Positions 1 to 5,953 of a stretch of 10,949 bases of DNA are shown piece by piece. A program made the translations under genes and the position numbers. Within the stretch, counting starts at the first letter, position 1. The number at the start of each line of letters is the position of its first letter. The notes under the pieces are model-generated. The model was not told the DNA's origin and ran no database searches. It was given only the letters and a program-made list of their open reading frames with translations. Location of the stretch: NCBI GenBank assembly GCA_030629485.1, contig DAOVOW010000032.1, forward strand, positions 1 to 10,949, given 5' to 3'. The DNA is from a bacterium. GTDB taxonomy: Bacteria; Zixibacteria; MSB-5A5; GN15; FEB-12.

Positions 1-1296
1 GGCTCTGGGCGCCATTCTTACAGACAGCGCTCTGACAGTGGACGCTTTCAAAAGCGGCCGGATGAGTTCAGTCAGTGCCCCGGACCCGGCCGGTGTTTCG
101 TCGCTGCCGAACAACGCGAGAACGGCCTCGGGTGACGGTCGTCCCGCAACGGCGGTCTGTATTATCCGGCGTCGTTCACCGTAAGATGCGTCCCCGAAGA
201 TACGAAGCGTCTCGCGACGAGAACGTGACGGCCAGTAGATGTCTCTGGTGAAGACGAACCTGCCCTGGTCAAACGCCAGGTTGCCCTTGAGAAAGTTGGC
301 TGTCAGGACGGCCCGGAGTTGTTGCGAATCAGAGTCCGTCAGGAGGTCAAGCCTGCGACCTTGCCGTGGATCGAGGTTCAACACGGCCCTGATGTTATCG
401 AGATAGGAGTCCTGTGGATTCAGCAGATGCTTCGGTTGCAGCGCCCGCTCGAACGGATAGGTAGCCCCGATGTCCCGCAGACGTTGGCATACTTCCCATC
501 CATCGGCGGGACGATTCTGGGGGTTCTTTTCCAACAGGGCAGCCACTAATTCCGTTACGGCTGAATCCAGATCATGGCGATAATCATCCAGCGGTGTTGG
601 TTCGGCCTCGCTAACGCGACTGTTGATACGTACCGGATCGGCGTCATTACCTTCGATAAACGGATGACGTCCGGCCAGGAGGGAGTAGGCCGTCACTCCC
701 AGCGCAAACAGGTCGGAGCGATGGTCACAGATTGAGTCAGCGATAACCTCCGGCGCCATATAACCTACCGTGCCTAAACCGGCGCGAGCCTCTGAAGTTT
801 CATCAACGCGTCGACCCAGCGAGAAATCCGATAGCTTCAGATAGAACAGGTTGCCATCGGTTGTATCGGACCACAACGTCGGCAGAAAAACGTTTTGTGG
901 TTTGAGGTCACCGTGGACCAAACGGTGCTGCTGCAAGTATTGCAGGTTCAGCGCCAGGGCACTGATGAGATTCAACATCAGCAGGAAATCATCTACCCGT
1001 CCGGCCTGGTCCAGGGTGGGACCTTGGCACAGCTCCAGCAAGAGGTAAGGCTGATAACTGTCGGAGTATTCAAGTATTCGTACCAGTCCTGGGAATCTCA
1101 GATTGCCGACAAGCTCATTTTCGCGATGGGCGAGATGAGCAAAGGATGATACGGTCTCTGGATTGTTGTCCAGCGGATACTTGAGGGCTGCCTCACGATG
1201 CCGGGCGGCGACGTAAACCTTGATGACTTCGGCCGTTCCCCCGCGACCGAGATGACCCAGGTATTGGAGACCGGGCGGCAGGGGCGGATGATTCAT
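1..1296 (-). CDS. Serine/threonine protein kinase, N-terminal 432 residues (3' end outside window)
   Basis: Cytoplasmic Ser/Thr kinase of the bacterial Hanks (PknB-like) type. I translated the open frame from the ATG at 1296-1294; it stays open to base 1. Seen: glycine-rich loop GRGGTA (17-22), ATP-binding Lys39 in AALKYP, probable alpha-C Glu59, catalytic loop HGDLKPQN (128-135), metal-binding DFS (157-159), APE (181-183), DLFALG (195-200) and Arg262 of the last subdomain. The kinase domain ends near residue 277. Two departures from consensus are visible: HRD is HGD (a non-RD kinase) and DFG is DFS, but the key Lys and both Asp remain, so activity is plausible. Residues 278-432 match no family I recognise and show no membrane segment. 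The start lies one base after the stop of the histidine kinase gene, with no clear Shine-Dalgarno, so translational coupling is likely. Substrate unknown. Confidence 0.9.
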   Translation of the reverse strand, partial: MNHPPLPPGLQYLGHLGRGGTAEVIKVYVAARHREAALKYPLDNNPETVSSFAHLAHRENELVGNLRFPGLVRILEYSDSYQPYLLLELCQGPTLDQAGRVDDFLLMLNLISALALNLQYLQQHRLVHGDLKPQNVFLPTLWSDTTDGNLFYLKLSDFSLGRRVDETSEARAGLGTVGYMAPEVIADSICDHRSDLFALGVTAYSLLAGRHPFIEGNDADPVRINSRVSEAEPTPLDDYRHDLDSAVTELVAALLEKNPQNRPADGWEVCQRLRDIGATYPFERALQPKHLLNPQDSYLDNIRAVLNLDPRQGRRLDLLTDSDSQQLRAVLTANFLKGNLAFDQGRFVFTRDIYWPSRSRRETLRIFGDASYGERRRIIQTAVAGRPSPEAVLALFGSDETPAGSGALTELIRPLLKASTVRALSVRMAPRA

Positions 1297-1297
1297 G

Positions 1298-3106
1298 CTA
1301 TTCTCGCACGGTCGGGGTGGTGCGTAAGCGGGGCAGGATCACTGCAAAAGTCGTACCTCCAGCGGCGGATGACTTGACCGTCAATTCCCCCTTGTGGCTT
1401 TCGATTATCCTCTTGCAGTTGGACAATCCCAGCCCATGGCCGCCTTTCTTGGTGGTGAAGTGCGGCGTGAAGATCTTGGCTATAGTTTGTTCCGACATGC
1501 CGGTGCCATTGTCGGAGATCTCGATAGAGATTCGTTCTGTTCGATCATTGTAGTCGGCAACAATACTGATTTCGCGTCTGAAATCCTTACCGCCGTCCTG
1601 CTTCTTGATAGCTCTTTCTTCGATAGCGTCCGCGGCGTTGTTGAGCAGGTTCATCAGCACCTGCTGAATCTGACCGACATCCATCTCCAGGTTGGGGATG
1701 TTGTGACCAAGGTCGATGGTGAAGTGCATCCGTTTGAACCTTGGTTGCACTCGCATCGTGAACAGAAGATCCTCGATCAGATGTTTGACATCGTAGCTGA
1801 TATACTCCGGCTCCGGCTTGGAGAAATCCATGAGGTTGTCGACGAATCGCTTGATTTTGAAGACATTCTCAACAATCGACTTGGCGTTGAAGCGGGCCTT
1901 ATCGTACTTCTCGCGATCGAGATTCATCCCCATCAGTTCGGCGTTGGTTGAGGCGATGGCCAGATAGTTGTTGAGTTCGTGAGCGATGGAGGCAGCCATC
2001 TCACCTTTGGCGGCAAGCTTTTCTGAGAGGATGACGTATTTCTCCATCACCACCTTTTCGGTGATGTCTTCAATCGTGATTATCAACCCGTTGTCACCTT
2101 GCGGTAAAGCGGAAATCGAAGAAATCTTTATCGACAGTACTTTTTCGACATAGCCGGTATTGTGAAAATAGCGCGGGTCTGAAAAGCCTTCAGCGGTAAC
2201 AAGAGCTGTGTTGATCATGCTTTGCCAACTGCCCTGCTGATCCGACGGCACGAGATCGAGGAACATGGTCGGCGGTTCACCGTCGCCCAACATTCTAACA
2301 GTATCAACGTTTACCTCGAGAATCTCCAGGGCGCTCGAGTTGATCGTGACCACCCTGCCGCGCTCAGCTATTACAACCATCCCGATCGGAGACTTGCTGA
2401 TTACCGACTCATTGTATTTCTTGAGCCTTAGCAGCGAATCGTAGTGCTCGGCATTTCGAAAAGCCCCTGAAACCGCCTGTGCGTACAGTTCGAACAGGTA
2501 CAAATCGGACTTGAGAAACATCCGCGCTTCGTTGGAATTGTCGACGTATATGACGCCGATGATCTCATCCTTATCCTTGATCGGCACGCACATGATCGAG
2601 CGCAGGTGCAGTTCGACAACCGACGCCTGCTGAGCGTAGCGCTCATCGGAGAGGGCATCGGAGGTATAGACCGACTTTCCGGTGGCCGCTACCTGTGAGG
2701 TTACGGAGTTCGATATTCTGAACTCCTCTTCCATCATCTCTTCCTGACACAGGTTGTAGGCGGTGCGGATCTGAAGCGTCCCGTTCTCGTCCAGCAGCAT
2801 GATCAAGCCGCGCTCAGCTTGCATCAGTTCGATCGCCTTGCGCATCACGATTTGCAGCACATCGTCCAGGAGCAGCGACGAATTGATGGCATGCAAAACG
2901 GTCAGTAACGCCTGAAGATCGGCTGTTGCCTTGGCGCCGTCATGGTTTCTCAGATCGATGCGCGGATTGCTATCGGCTACCTCATCCAGCGTTGCTTCCA
3001 GGTCGGCGAAAATGTCAGCGGTATTCCCGGACGATACGGTCTTGTCGTGTGGATCAGGATGCTTAATGGTGCTCCTGGAGGTTCTCTTTTGGTCAATAGA
3101 TGTCAT
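1298..3106 (-). CDS. Soluble GAF-PAS sensor histidine kinase
   Basis: A 602-residue two-component sensor kinase with no membrane segment or signal peptide, so it should sense in the cytoplasm. Domains in order: charged N-terminal tail (1-60), GAF (about 64-218, with typical LRSIMCVPIK and IGVIYVDN), PAS (about 228-350, ending in LIITIEDITE), HisKA with phospho-acceptor His376 in IAHELNN, then HATPase_c with N box QQVLMNLLNNAADAI (481-495), G1 DNGTG (532-536), F box FTPHFTTKK (546-554) and G2 HGLGL (557-561). No response regulator lies next to it; the only regulator in the window is the NtrC-type one at 9132-10472, so it may be an orphan or act with the Ser/Thr kinase directly downstream. It follows the DUF4390-like gene after 108 bp. 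A weak GAGAG lies 9 nt before the ATG. The ligand of the GAF domain cannot be read from sequence. Confidence 0.95.
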   Translation of the reverse strand: MTSIDQKRTSRSTIKHPDPHDKTVSSGNTADIFADLEATLDEVADSNPRIDLRNHDGAKATADLQALLTVLHAINSSLLLDDVLQIVMRKAIELMQAERGLIMLLDENGTLQIRTAYNLCQEEMMEEEFRISNSVTSQVAATGKSVYTSDALSDERYAQQASVVELHLRSIMCVPIKDKDEIIGVIYVDNSNEARMFLKSDLYLFELYAQAVSGAFRNAEHYDSLLRLKKYNESVISKSPIGMVVIAERGRVVTINSSALEILEVNVDTVRMLGDGEPPTMFLDLVPSDQQGSWQSMINTALVTAEGFSDPRYFHNTGYVEKVLSIKISSISALPQGDNGLIITIEDITEKVVMEKYVILSEKLAAKGEMAASIAHELNNYLAIASTNAELMGMNLDREKYDKARFNAKSIVENVFKIKRFVDNLMDFSKPEPEYISYDVKHLIEDLLFTMRVQPRFKRMHFTIDLGHNIPNLEMDVGQIQQVLMNLLNNAADAIEERAIKKQDGGKDFRREISIVADYNDRTERISIEISDNGTGMSEQTIAKIFTPHFTTKKGGHGLGLSNCKRIIESHKGELTVKSSAAGGTTFAVILPRLRTTPTVRE

Positions 3107-3214
3107 TCAGCCGATCTCTCAAACAGACGTTTACACTGTTTCAGTTATCGGCCTTAAGGGGCCAGGCATTAACCGACTCAAAGTCCCAGGCTGTCTTAAC
3201 CGATGTACTCTTTG
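3107..3214 (-). other. 108-bp gap before the histidine kinase gene, with a spaced direct repeat
   Basis: Between the DUF4390-like gene and the GAF-PAS kinase. On the + strand TTAACCGA occurs at 3169-3176 and 3196-3203, each preceded by CCAGG (3162-3166 and 3186-3190). A short palindrome, CCTTAAGG, lies at 3152-3159. No strong promoter or terminator is visible. The repeats could be operator half-sites or chance; weakly supported. Confidence 0.25.
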
Positions 3215-3850
3215 TTACTTGCGGCGAACCTCGGCCGGCGAGAACGGCAGGGTGCGGCCGGAGAAACTCTCTCGACCAAAACCGGTGAGTTTCAGGAAAT
3301 GTCGAAAGAGGTACTCAAGGGGCGACCTGTCGCCCTTGAGGGAGTCGCTTCTCGGCGCTAAGTTATAGCCGGTCATGGAAATACACGTTAGTTCGAGGCT
3401 GAGGAAATAGCGGCTCAGGCTATCCAATCGGGTATAATCGATCATATCGACGACAATCGAGTCAGTGAGGAATCGATGCAGCCCGGCCAGCGTGACAAAT
3501 CTGCCGGACTGTTGGAAGTCCTTGCCGCTCGTCTGGAGAACAAAATCTTCGGTGACTATTCGATATCCGATTTTCACCATCCCACCCTTGACTTCTACCG
3601 TTTCTGCGCCCCAGAGGCGTCGAGGACGTTTCAGGGTCAGTTGGAAGTCAATGAGCAGATCGATTCCGTCGCGGATTTTGTCAACCCGGGAGGTCGACAC
3701 CAGTGGGGCCAGGTCCAACCAAGCCGCCAACCGTGGTTCGTTGTCGAAAACACCGAAGTCCAGTTGCTCGGCGCTGTGCCCGTCGGGAGCCGGGGCGCTA
3801 AAAAGTACCACCACCGCCAGCAATCGCAGTAGATGCAAGGTTCTCTGCAT
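3215..3850 (-). CDS. Small secreted protein, DUF4390-like
   Basis: A 211-residue protein with a signal peptide (charged MQRTLHLLR, hydrophobic LLAVVVLF, likely cut after Ala27 in GHSA) and no later membrane segment, so it should be periplasmic or exported. The mature part has alternating beta-type segments such as IDLLIDFQLTLKRPRRLW and GYRIVTEDFVLQT, then FVTLAGLHRFLTD. This pattern resembles DUF4390, a family of unknown function that in beta-proteobacteria lies next to ntrY-type kinase genes; that is a recognition from memory, not a search result. Here too a histidine kinase gene follows. The start codon lies 26 bp after the stop of the outer-membrane protein gene, with only a weak AGG before the ATG, so it is probably co-transcribed and partly coupled. 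No catalytic motif is seen. If not DUF4390, it is a secreted hypothetical protein. Confidence 0.8.
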   Translation of the reverse strand: MQRTLHLLRLLAVVVLFSAPAPDGHSAEQLDFGVFDNEPRLAAWLDLAPLVSTSRVDKIRDGIDLLIDFQLTLKRPRRLWGAETVEVKGGMVKIGYRIVTEDFVLQTSGKDFQQSGRFVTLAGLHRFLTDSIVVDMIDYTRLDSLSRYFLSLELTCISMTGYNLAPRSDSLKGDRSPLEYLFRHFLKLTGFGRESFSGRTLPFSPAEVRRK

Positions 3851-3870
3851 ACCTGGTGCAGCCTGGTTCT

Positions 3871-3900
3871 GTCCGCCTAAAAAACCTGGGCCAGGCGGAC
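3871..3900 (-). other. Inverted repeat across the stop codon of the barrel gene
   Basis: GTCCGCCT (3871-3878) and AGGCGGAC (3893-3900) are perfect 8-bp arms around a 14-nt loop. In the minus-strand RNA a smaller hairpin, CCTG-GCC-CAGG (3895-3885), is followed at once by six U (3884-3879). The two hairpins share bases and cannot both form. The small one plus U tract looks like a weak intrinsic terminator overlapping the last codons of the barrel gene; it may tune expression of the downstream genes. Confidence 0.4.
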
Positions 3901-5625
3901 ATAGATTTTGGGATCGTCGTCGTCGGAACTATCCAGCCGCTTGGCGAGGCTGATGCGGAAATCGCTGCCGAACGACAGGGCAATCCCGAGCGAGTGTTTG
4001 AGCTCGATGTCATTGCCCAGGCTCGTCTCGTTGGCGATCTGGCCCATATCCCAAATGATCGATGCCGCAATATCGGTGGCCGGAAAACGCGTGCGGTATT
4101 CAGCGTTGGCCATCCAAAAGCGGGTGCCCATGTACTCCTTGTGGTCATAGCCTCGCAGGGTGCCGAGACCACCCAGGAAGAATCGCTTGTAGATCGGAAG
4201 GTAGCCGTCGCTGCCGCCGTACATTCCCCGCAGAATCAACATCGAGCGCCGGTGCACTTTTTGGAAACGAGTAAGAGCAAGGGTGTAGCGGCGATAACTG
4301 AAGTCCGACGACAAGTCAGGGTGCGCATACTCCAGCGAAGATGCGAGCCGCCACGAGGAACCGCCGAACCGATCATCGGGATCGCTGTTGTCCCAGTCAA
4401 GGTCAACGGAAAGGTAGGCGTTGGTTGTCGAGTCGATTTCGCTAATGAGAGCAGTTTGGTAGCTGCTGTCGACGGTGGCGTAGTTGTCGCCGAATTTCTT
4501 GTCCCCGCCGAACAGATGCCACAGATTGTGGTGAGCCGCGAGCCACTTGGTTTCCTCATAACTATAGCCAACTTGAAGCAGGGTTGTGTTCACAGGTCGG
4601 AAACGCGCATAAGCCCAGCCGCCCTCTGCCTCATAGTAGTCCTTGTAGTCCTCACCGGCCAGCAACGCGAAAGCGGTGTTCTCGCAGTCACTCAACAGCC
4701 AGTCATCTTCCGAAACCAGGTGACGGTAGTATTCCCCACCGATAGCCAGCGCCGGGTTCCGCAGGATTGTCTGCTCCAGGCCGAAATCGAAGCGCCACCT
4801 CTCCGAAGCAAAAGCGTACGCTCCATCCATCCAGATTTGGGGCAGCAGTGAATCAATATCCTCGAATTCCCAGCCGAGGCCGAGCAGCAAACCATCGACT
4901 CGATTGTACTCGAGGGCTCCGGTCATGTCGAAGCGGTCTACTCGACGACGGAAGCGATGACGACGCGCCACGCGACGATCGTCTGCGGTATACATCTCGC
5001 CATACACGGTGGCGTCTCGCGCCGCGTCGATCCGGCCGGTCAGGGTAGCCAGATCACCTCGAGCCACCGCTGCCGGTCCTACGTACACATTTCCGAAAAG
5101 AGACAGTACGTCCTTGTTGACCTCGCCGTAGACCTCGATATCGCCAATAACACTGAGCGCGAGCCCTCGAACAAACTCGTCCTCCTCGATAACGATCGGC
5201 TGATCGAAGCTAATTCGATTGCCCTTCCTGAGACGGGTCACGCGGCTCGATTCGCCGGGGATGGTCAAAAACGAGATGGCGAAATAATCACCCTCATCGA
5301 GAATACTAATATCGATGACTTCCTCAAGATCACGCCTCACGCCCTCCAGAATCAACCCGTGCTTGTCGAAGATGGGCACACCGTCGGCGCTTACGACACC
5401 GTCCCTGATCGCAAGGCTCTTGCGAGGGAATTGAGACGTGATTTCGCGATTGGAATCGGTAACGTGAATCGAGATATCGTCCTTGTGGTAGACAATGCGA
5501 AACAGTTCTTCGTAGCGATCCGACCGTTGATAGTCCTGATAACCGGTTTCATCCGGAGCCGCCGCCGCATAAGCTGACAGGCTGATTAACATTGCTGAAG
5601 CGAGAACCACTATCCGTTTGGTCAT
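3877..5625 (-). CDS. Outer-membrane beta-barrel protein (Omp85/surface-antigen type) with bactofilin-like N-terminal part
   Basis: A 582-residue exported protein. Signal peptide: MTKRIVVLASAMLISLSAYA, with cleavage near Ala20-Ala23. Residues about 25-150 match nothing I recognise. Residues about 155-215 carry short repeated strands (VIGDIEVYGEV, SLFGNVYVGP, LATLTGRID, DATVYGEM) like the polymer-forming bactofilin/right-handed-helix type. After a basic stretch (219-231) the rest, about 235-582, is rich in alternating aromatic beta strands and contains FFLGGLGTLRGYDHKEYMG (482-500), the surface-antigen/Omp85 signature with the conserved RGY. It ends in Phe, as outer-membrane barrels do. No POTRA domain is evident, so it is not a normal BamA or TamA. 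The start is supported by GGAGG five bases before the ATG. First gene of the probable operon running to the Ser/Thr kinase; a sigma-54-like promoter lies in front. Confidence 0.85.
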   Translation of the reverse strand: MTKRIVVLASAMLISLSAYAAAAPDETGYQDYQRSDRYEELFRIVYHKDDISIHVTDSNREITSQFPRKSLAIRDGVVSADGVPIFDKHGLILEGVRRDLEEVIDISILDEGDYFAISFLTIPGESSRVTRLRKGNRISFDQPIVIEEDEFVRGLALSVIGDIEVYGEVNKDVLSLFGNVYVGPAAVARGDLATLTGRIDAARDATVYGEMYTADDRRVARRHRFRRRVDRFDMTGALEYNRVDGLLLGLGWEFEDIDSLLPQIWMDGAYAFASERWRFDFGLEQTILRNPALAIGGEYYRHLVSEDDWLLSDCENTAFALLAGEDYKDYYEAEGGWAYARFRPVNTTLLQVGYSYEETKWLAAHHNLWHLFGGDKKFGDNYATVDSSYQTALISEIDSTTNAYLSVDLDWDNSDPDDRFGGSSWRLASSLEYAHPDLSSDFSYRRYTLALTRFQKVHRRSMLILRGMYGGSDGYLPIYKRFFLGGLGTLRGYDHKEYMGTRFWMANAEYRTRFPATDIAASIIWDMGQIANETSLGNDIELKHSLGIALSFGSDFRISLAKRLDSSDDDDPKIYVRLAQVF

Positions 5626-5630
5626 AACAT

Positions 5631-5635
5631 CCTCC
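5631..5635 (-). promoter_or_regulatory. Ribosome binding site of the barrel gene
   Basis: GGAGG on the minus strand, five bases before the ATG at 5625-5623. It is the best Shine-Dalgarno in the left half of the window and fixes this start. Confidence 0.75.
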
Positions 5636-5648
5636 GTTTTTCAGAGGA

Positions 5649-5677
5649 ATAGAACAAATTCCGTGCCGGCGAGTCAA
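5649..5677 (-). promoter_or_regulatory. Candidate promoter of the barrel operon (sigma-54-like, overlapping a sigma-70-like one)
   Basis: On the minus strand CCGGCACGGAATTTGTT (5669-5653) resembles the sigma-54 consensus TGGCACG-N4-TTGCW. The GG of the -24 element is present and the spacing to the -12 element is exact (10 nt between GG and the -12 pair), but -12 reads GT instead of GC. A sigma-70-like alternative overlaps it: TTGACT (5677-5672), 17 nt, then a poor TTCTAT (5654-5649). Both predict a start near 5642 and a leader of about 17 nt. A sigma-54 activator is encoded upstream in the window. Confidence 0.4.
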
Positions 5678-5757
5678 GTTGTGATTATGCCGCCGTTTGC
5701 GACACACTCCTGGTGGTGAGCGTGGTATCTTTACACACCCATGAACGGAATTTGTTC
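5652..5757. repeat. 13-bp perfect inverted repeat, arms 80 bp apart
   Basis: GAACAAATTCCGT at 5652-5664 and its exact reverse complement ACGGAATTTGTTC at 5745-5757. The left arm lies inside the putative barrel promoter; the right arm lies where an upstream activator or looping partner would bind. The right arm with its flanks also has its own dyad, TGAAC-N7-GTTCA (5742-5758). No duplicated target bases flank the pair, so a miniature transposon is not supported. Confidence 0.55.
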
Positions 5758-5792
5758 ACGATGTTGTACACGGGGGAGGCGTGAACTTCTGT

Positions 5793-5882
5793 AGGTCAGG
5801 AGGCCTGTCCTCCTGACGCGGAGTGTCATGACCGCAAAGGTTTTGTACTTGGTGCCCCGCTTGGAGGTGACAGGTGGGGTAC
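5793..5882 (+). repeat. Composite palindromic repeat, copy I
   Basis: Begins AGGTCAG (5793-5799) and contains a perfect 9-bp stem GTCAGGAGG / CCTCCTGAC with a 5-nt loop (5795-5817), followed by CTGACGC. Further on comes TTGGTGCCCC...GACAGGTGGGG (5849-5879), whose ends GTGCCCC and GGGGTAC can pair with one mismatch. Copy II at 9054-9124 has the same parts in the same order and orientation. Confidence 0.5.
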
Positions 5883-5953
5883 TTTTGTCCCCGACAAACC
5901 CGCCCGATGCTGACGCTCTGGGTGAGGTACCGGATTTGTCTACAGCGCCGGAC

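Larger units (their letters stand above)
5626..5953. other. 328-bp intergenic region
   Basis: Between the peptidase stop and the barrel start. No credible gene was found; the small frames here are shadows or chance. From left to right it holds the ribosome site and promoter of the barrel operon, two arms of a 13-bp inverted repeat (5652-5664, 5745-5757), a strong 9-bp hairpin (5795-5817), a GACAGGTGGG-type element (5849-5882) and a small hairpin TTTGTC-CCC-GACAAA (5884-5898). None of the hairpins has a U tract on either side, so no clear terminator for the peptidase gene is seen. Confidence 0.6.

Noticed and set aside
3856..4851. A 331-codon open frame on the + strand opposite the barrel gene
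   Set aside because: It lies wholly antisense to a gene with clear signal peptide and Omp85 motif, has no ribosome site or recognisable domain, and its composition is what the opposite strand would give.
5652..5757. Miniature transposon with 13-bp terminal repeats
   Set aside because: No duplicated target bases flank the arms and the interior has no recognisable element; the overlap with a promoter favours operators.
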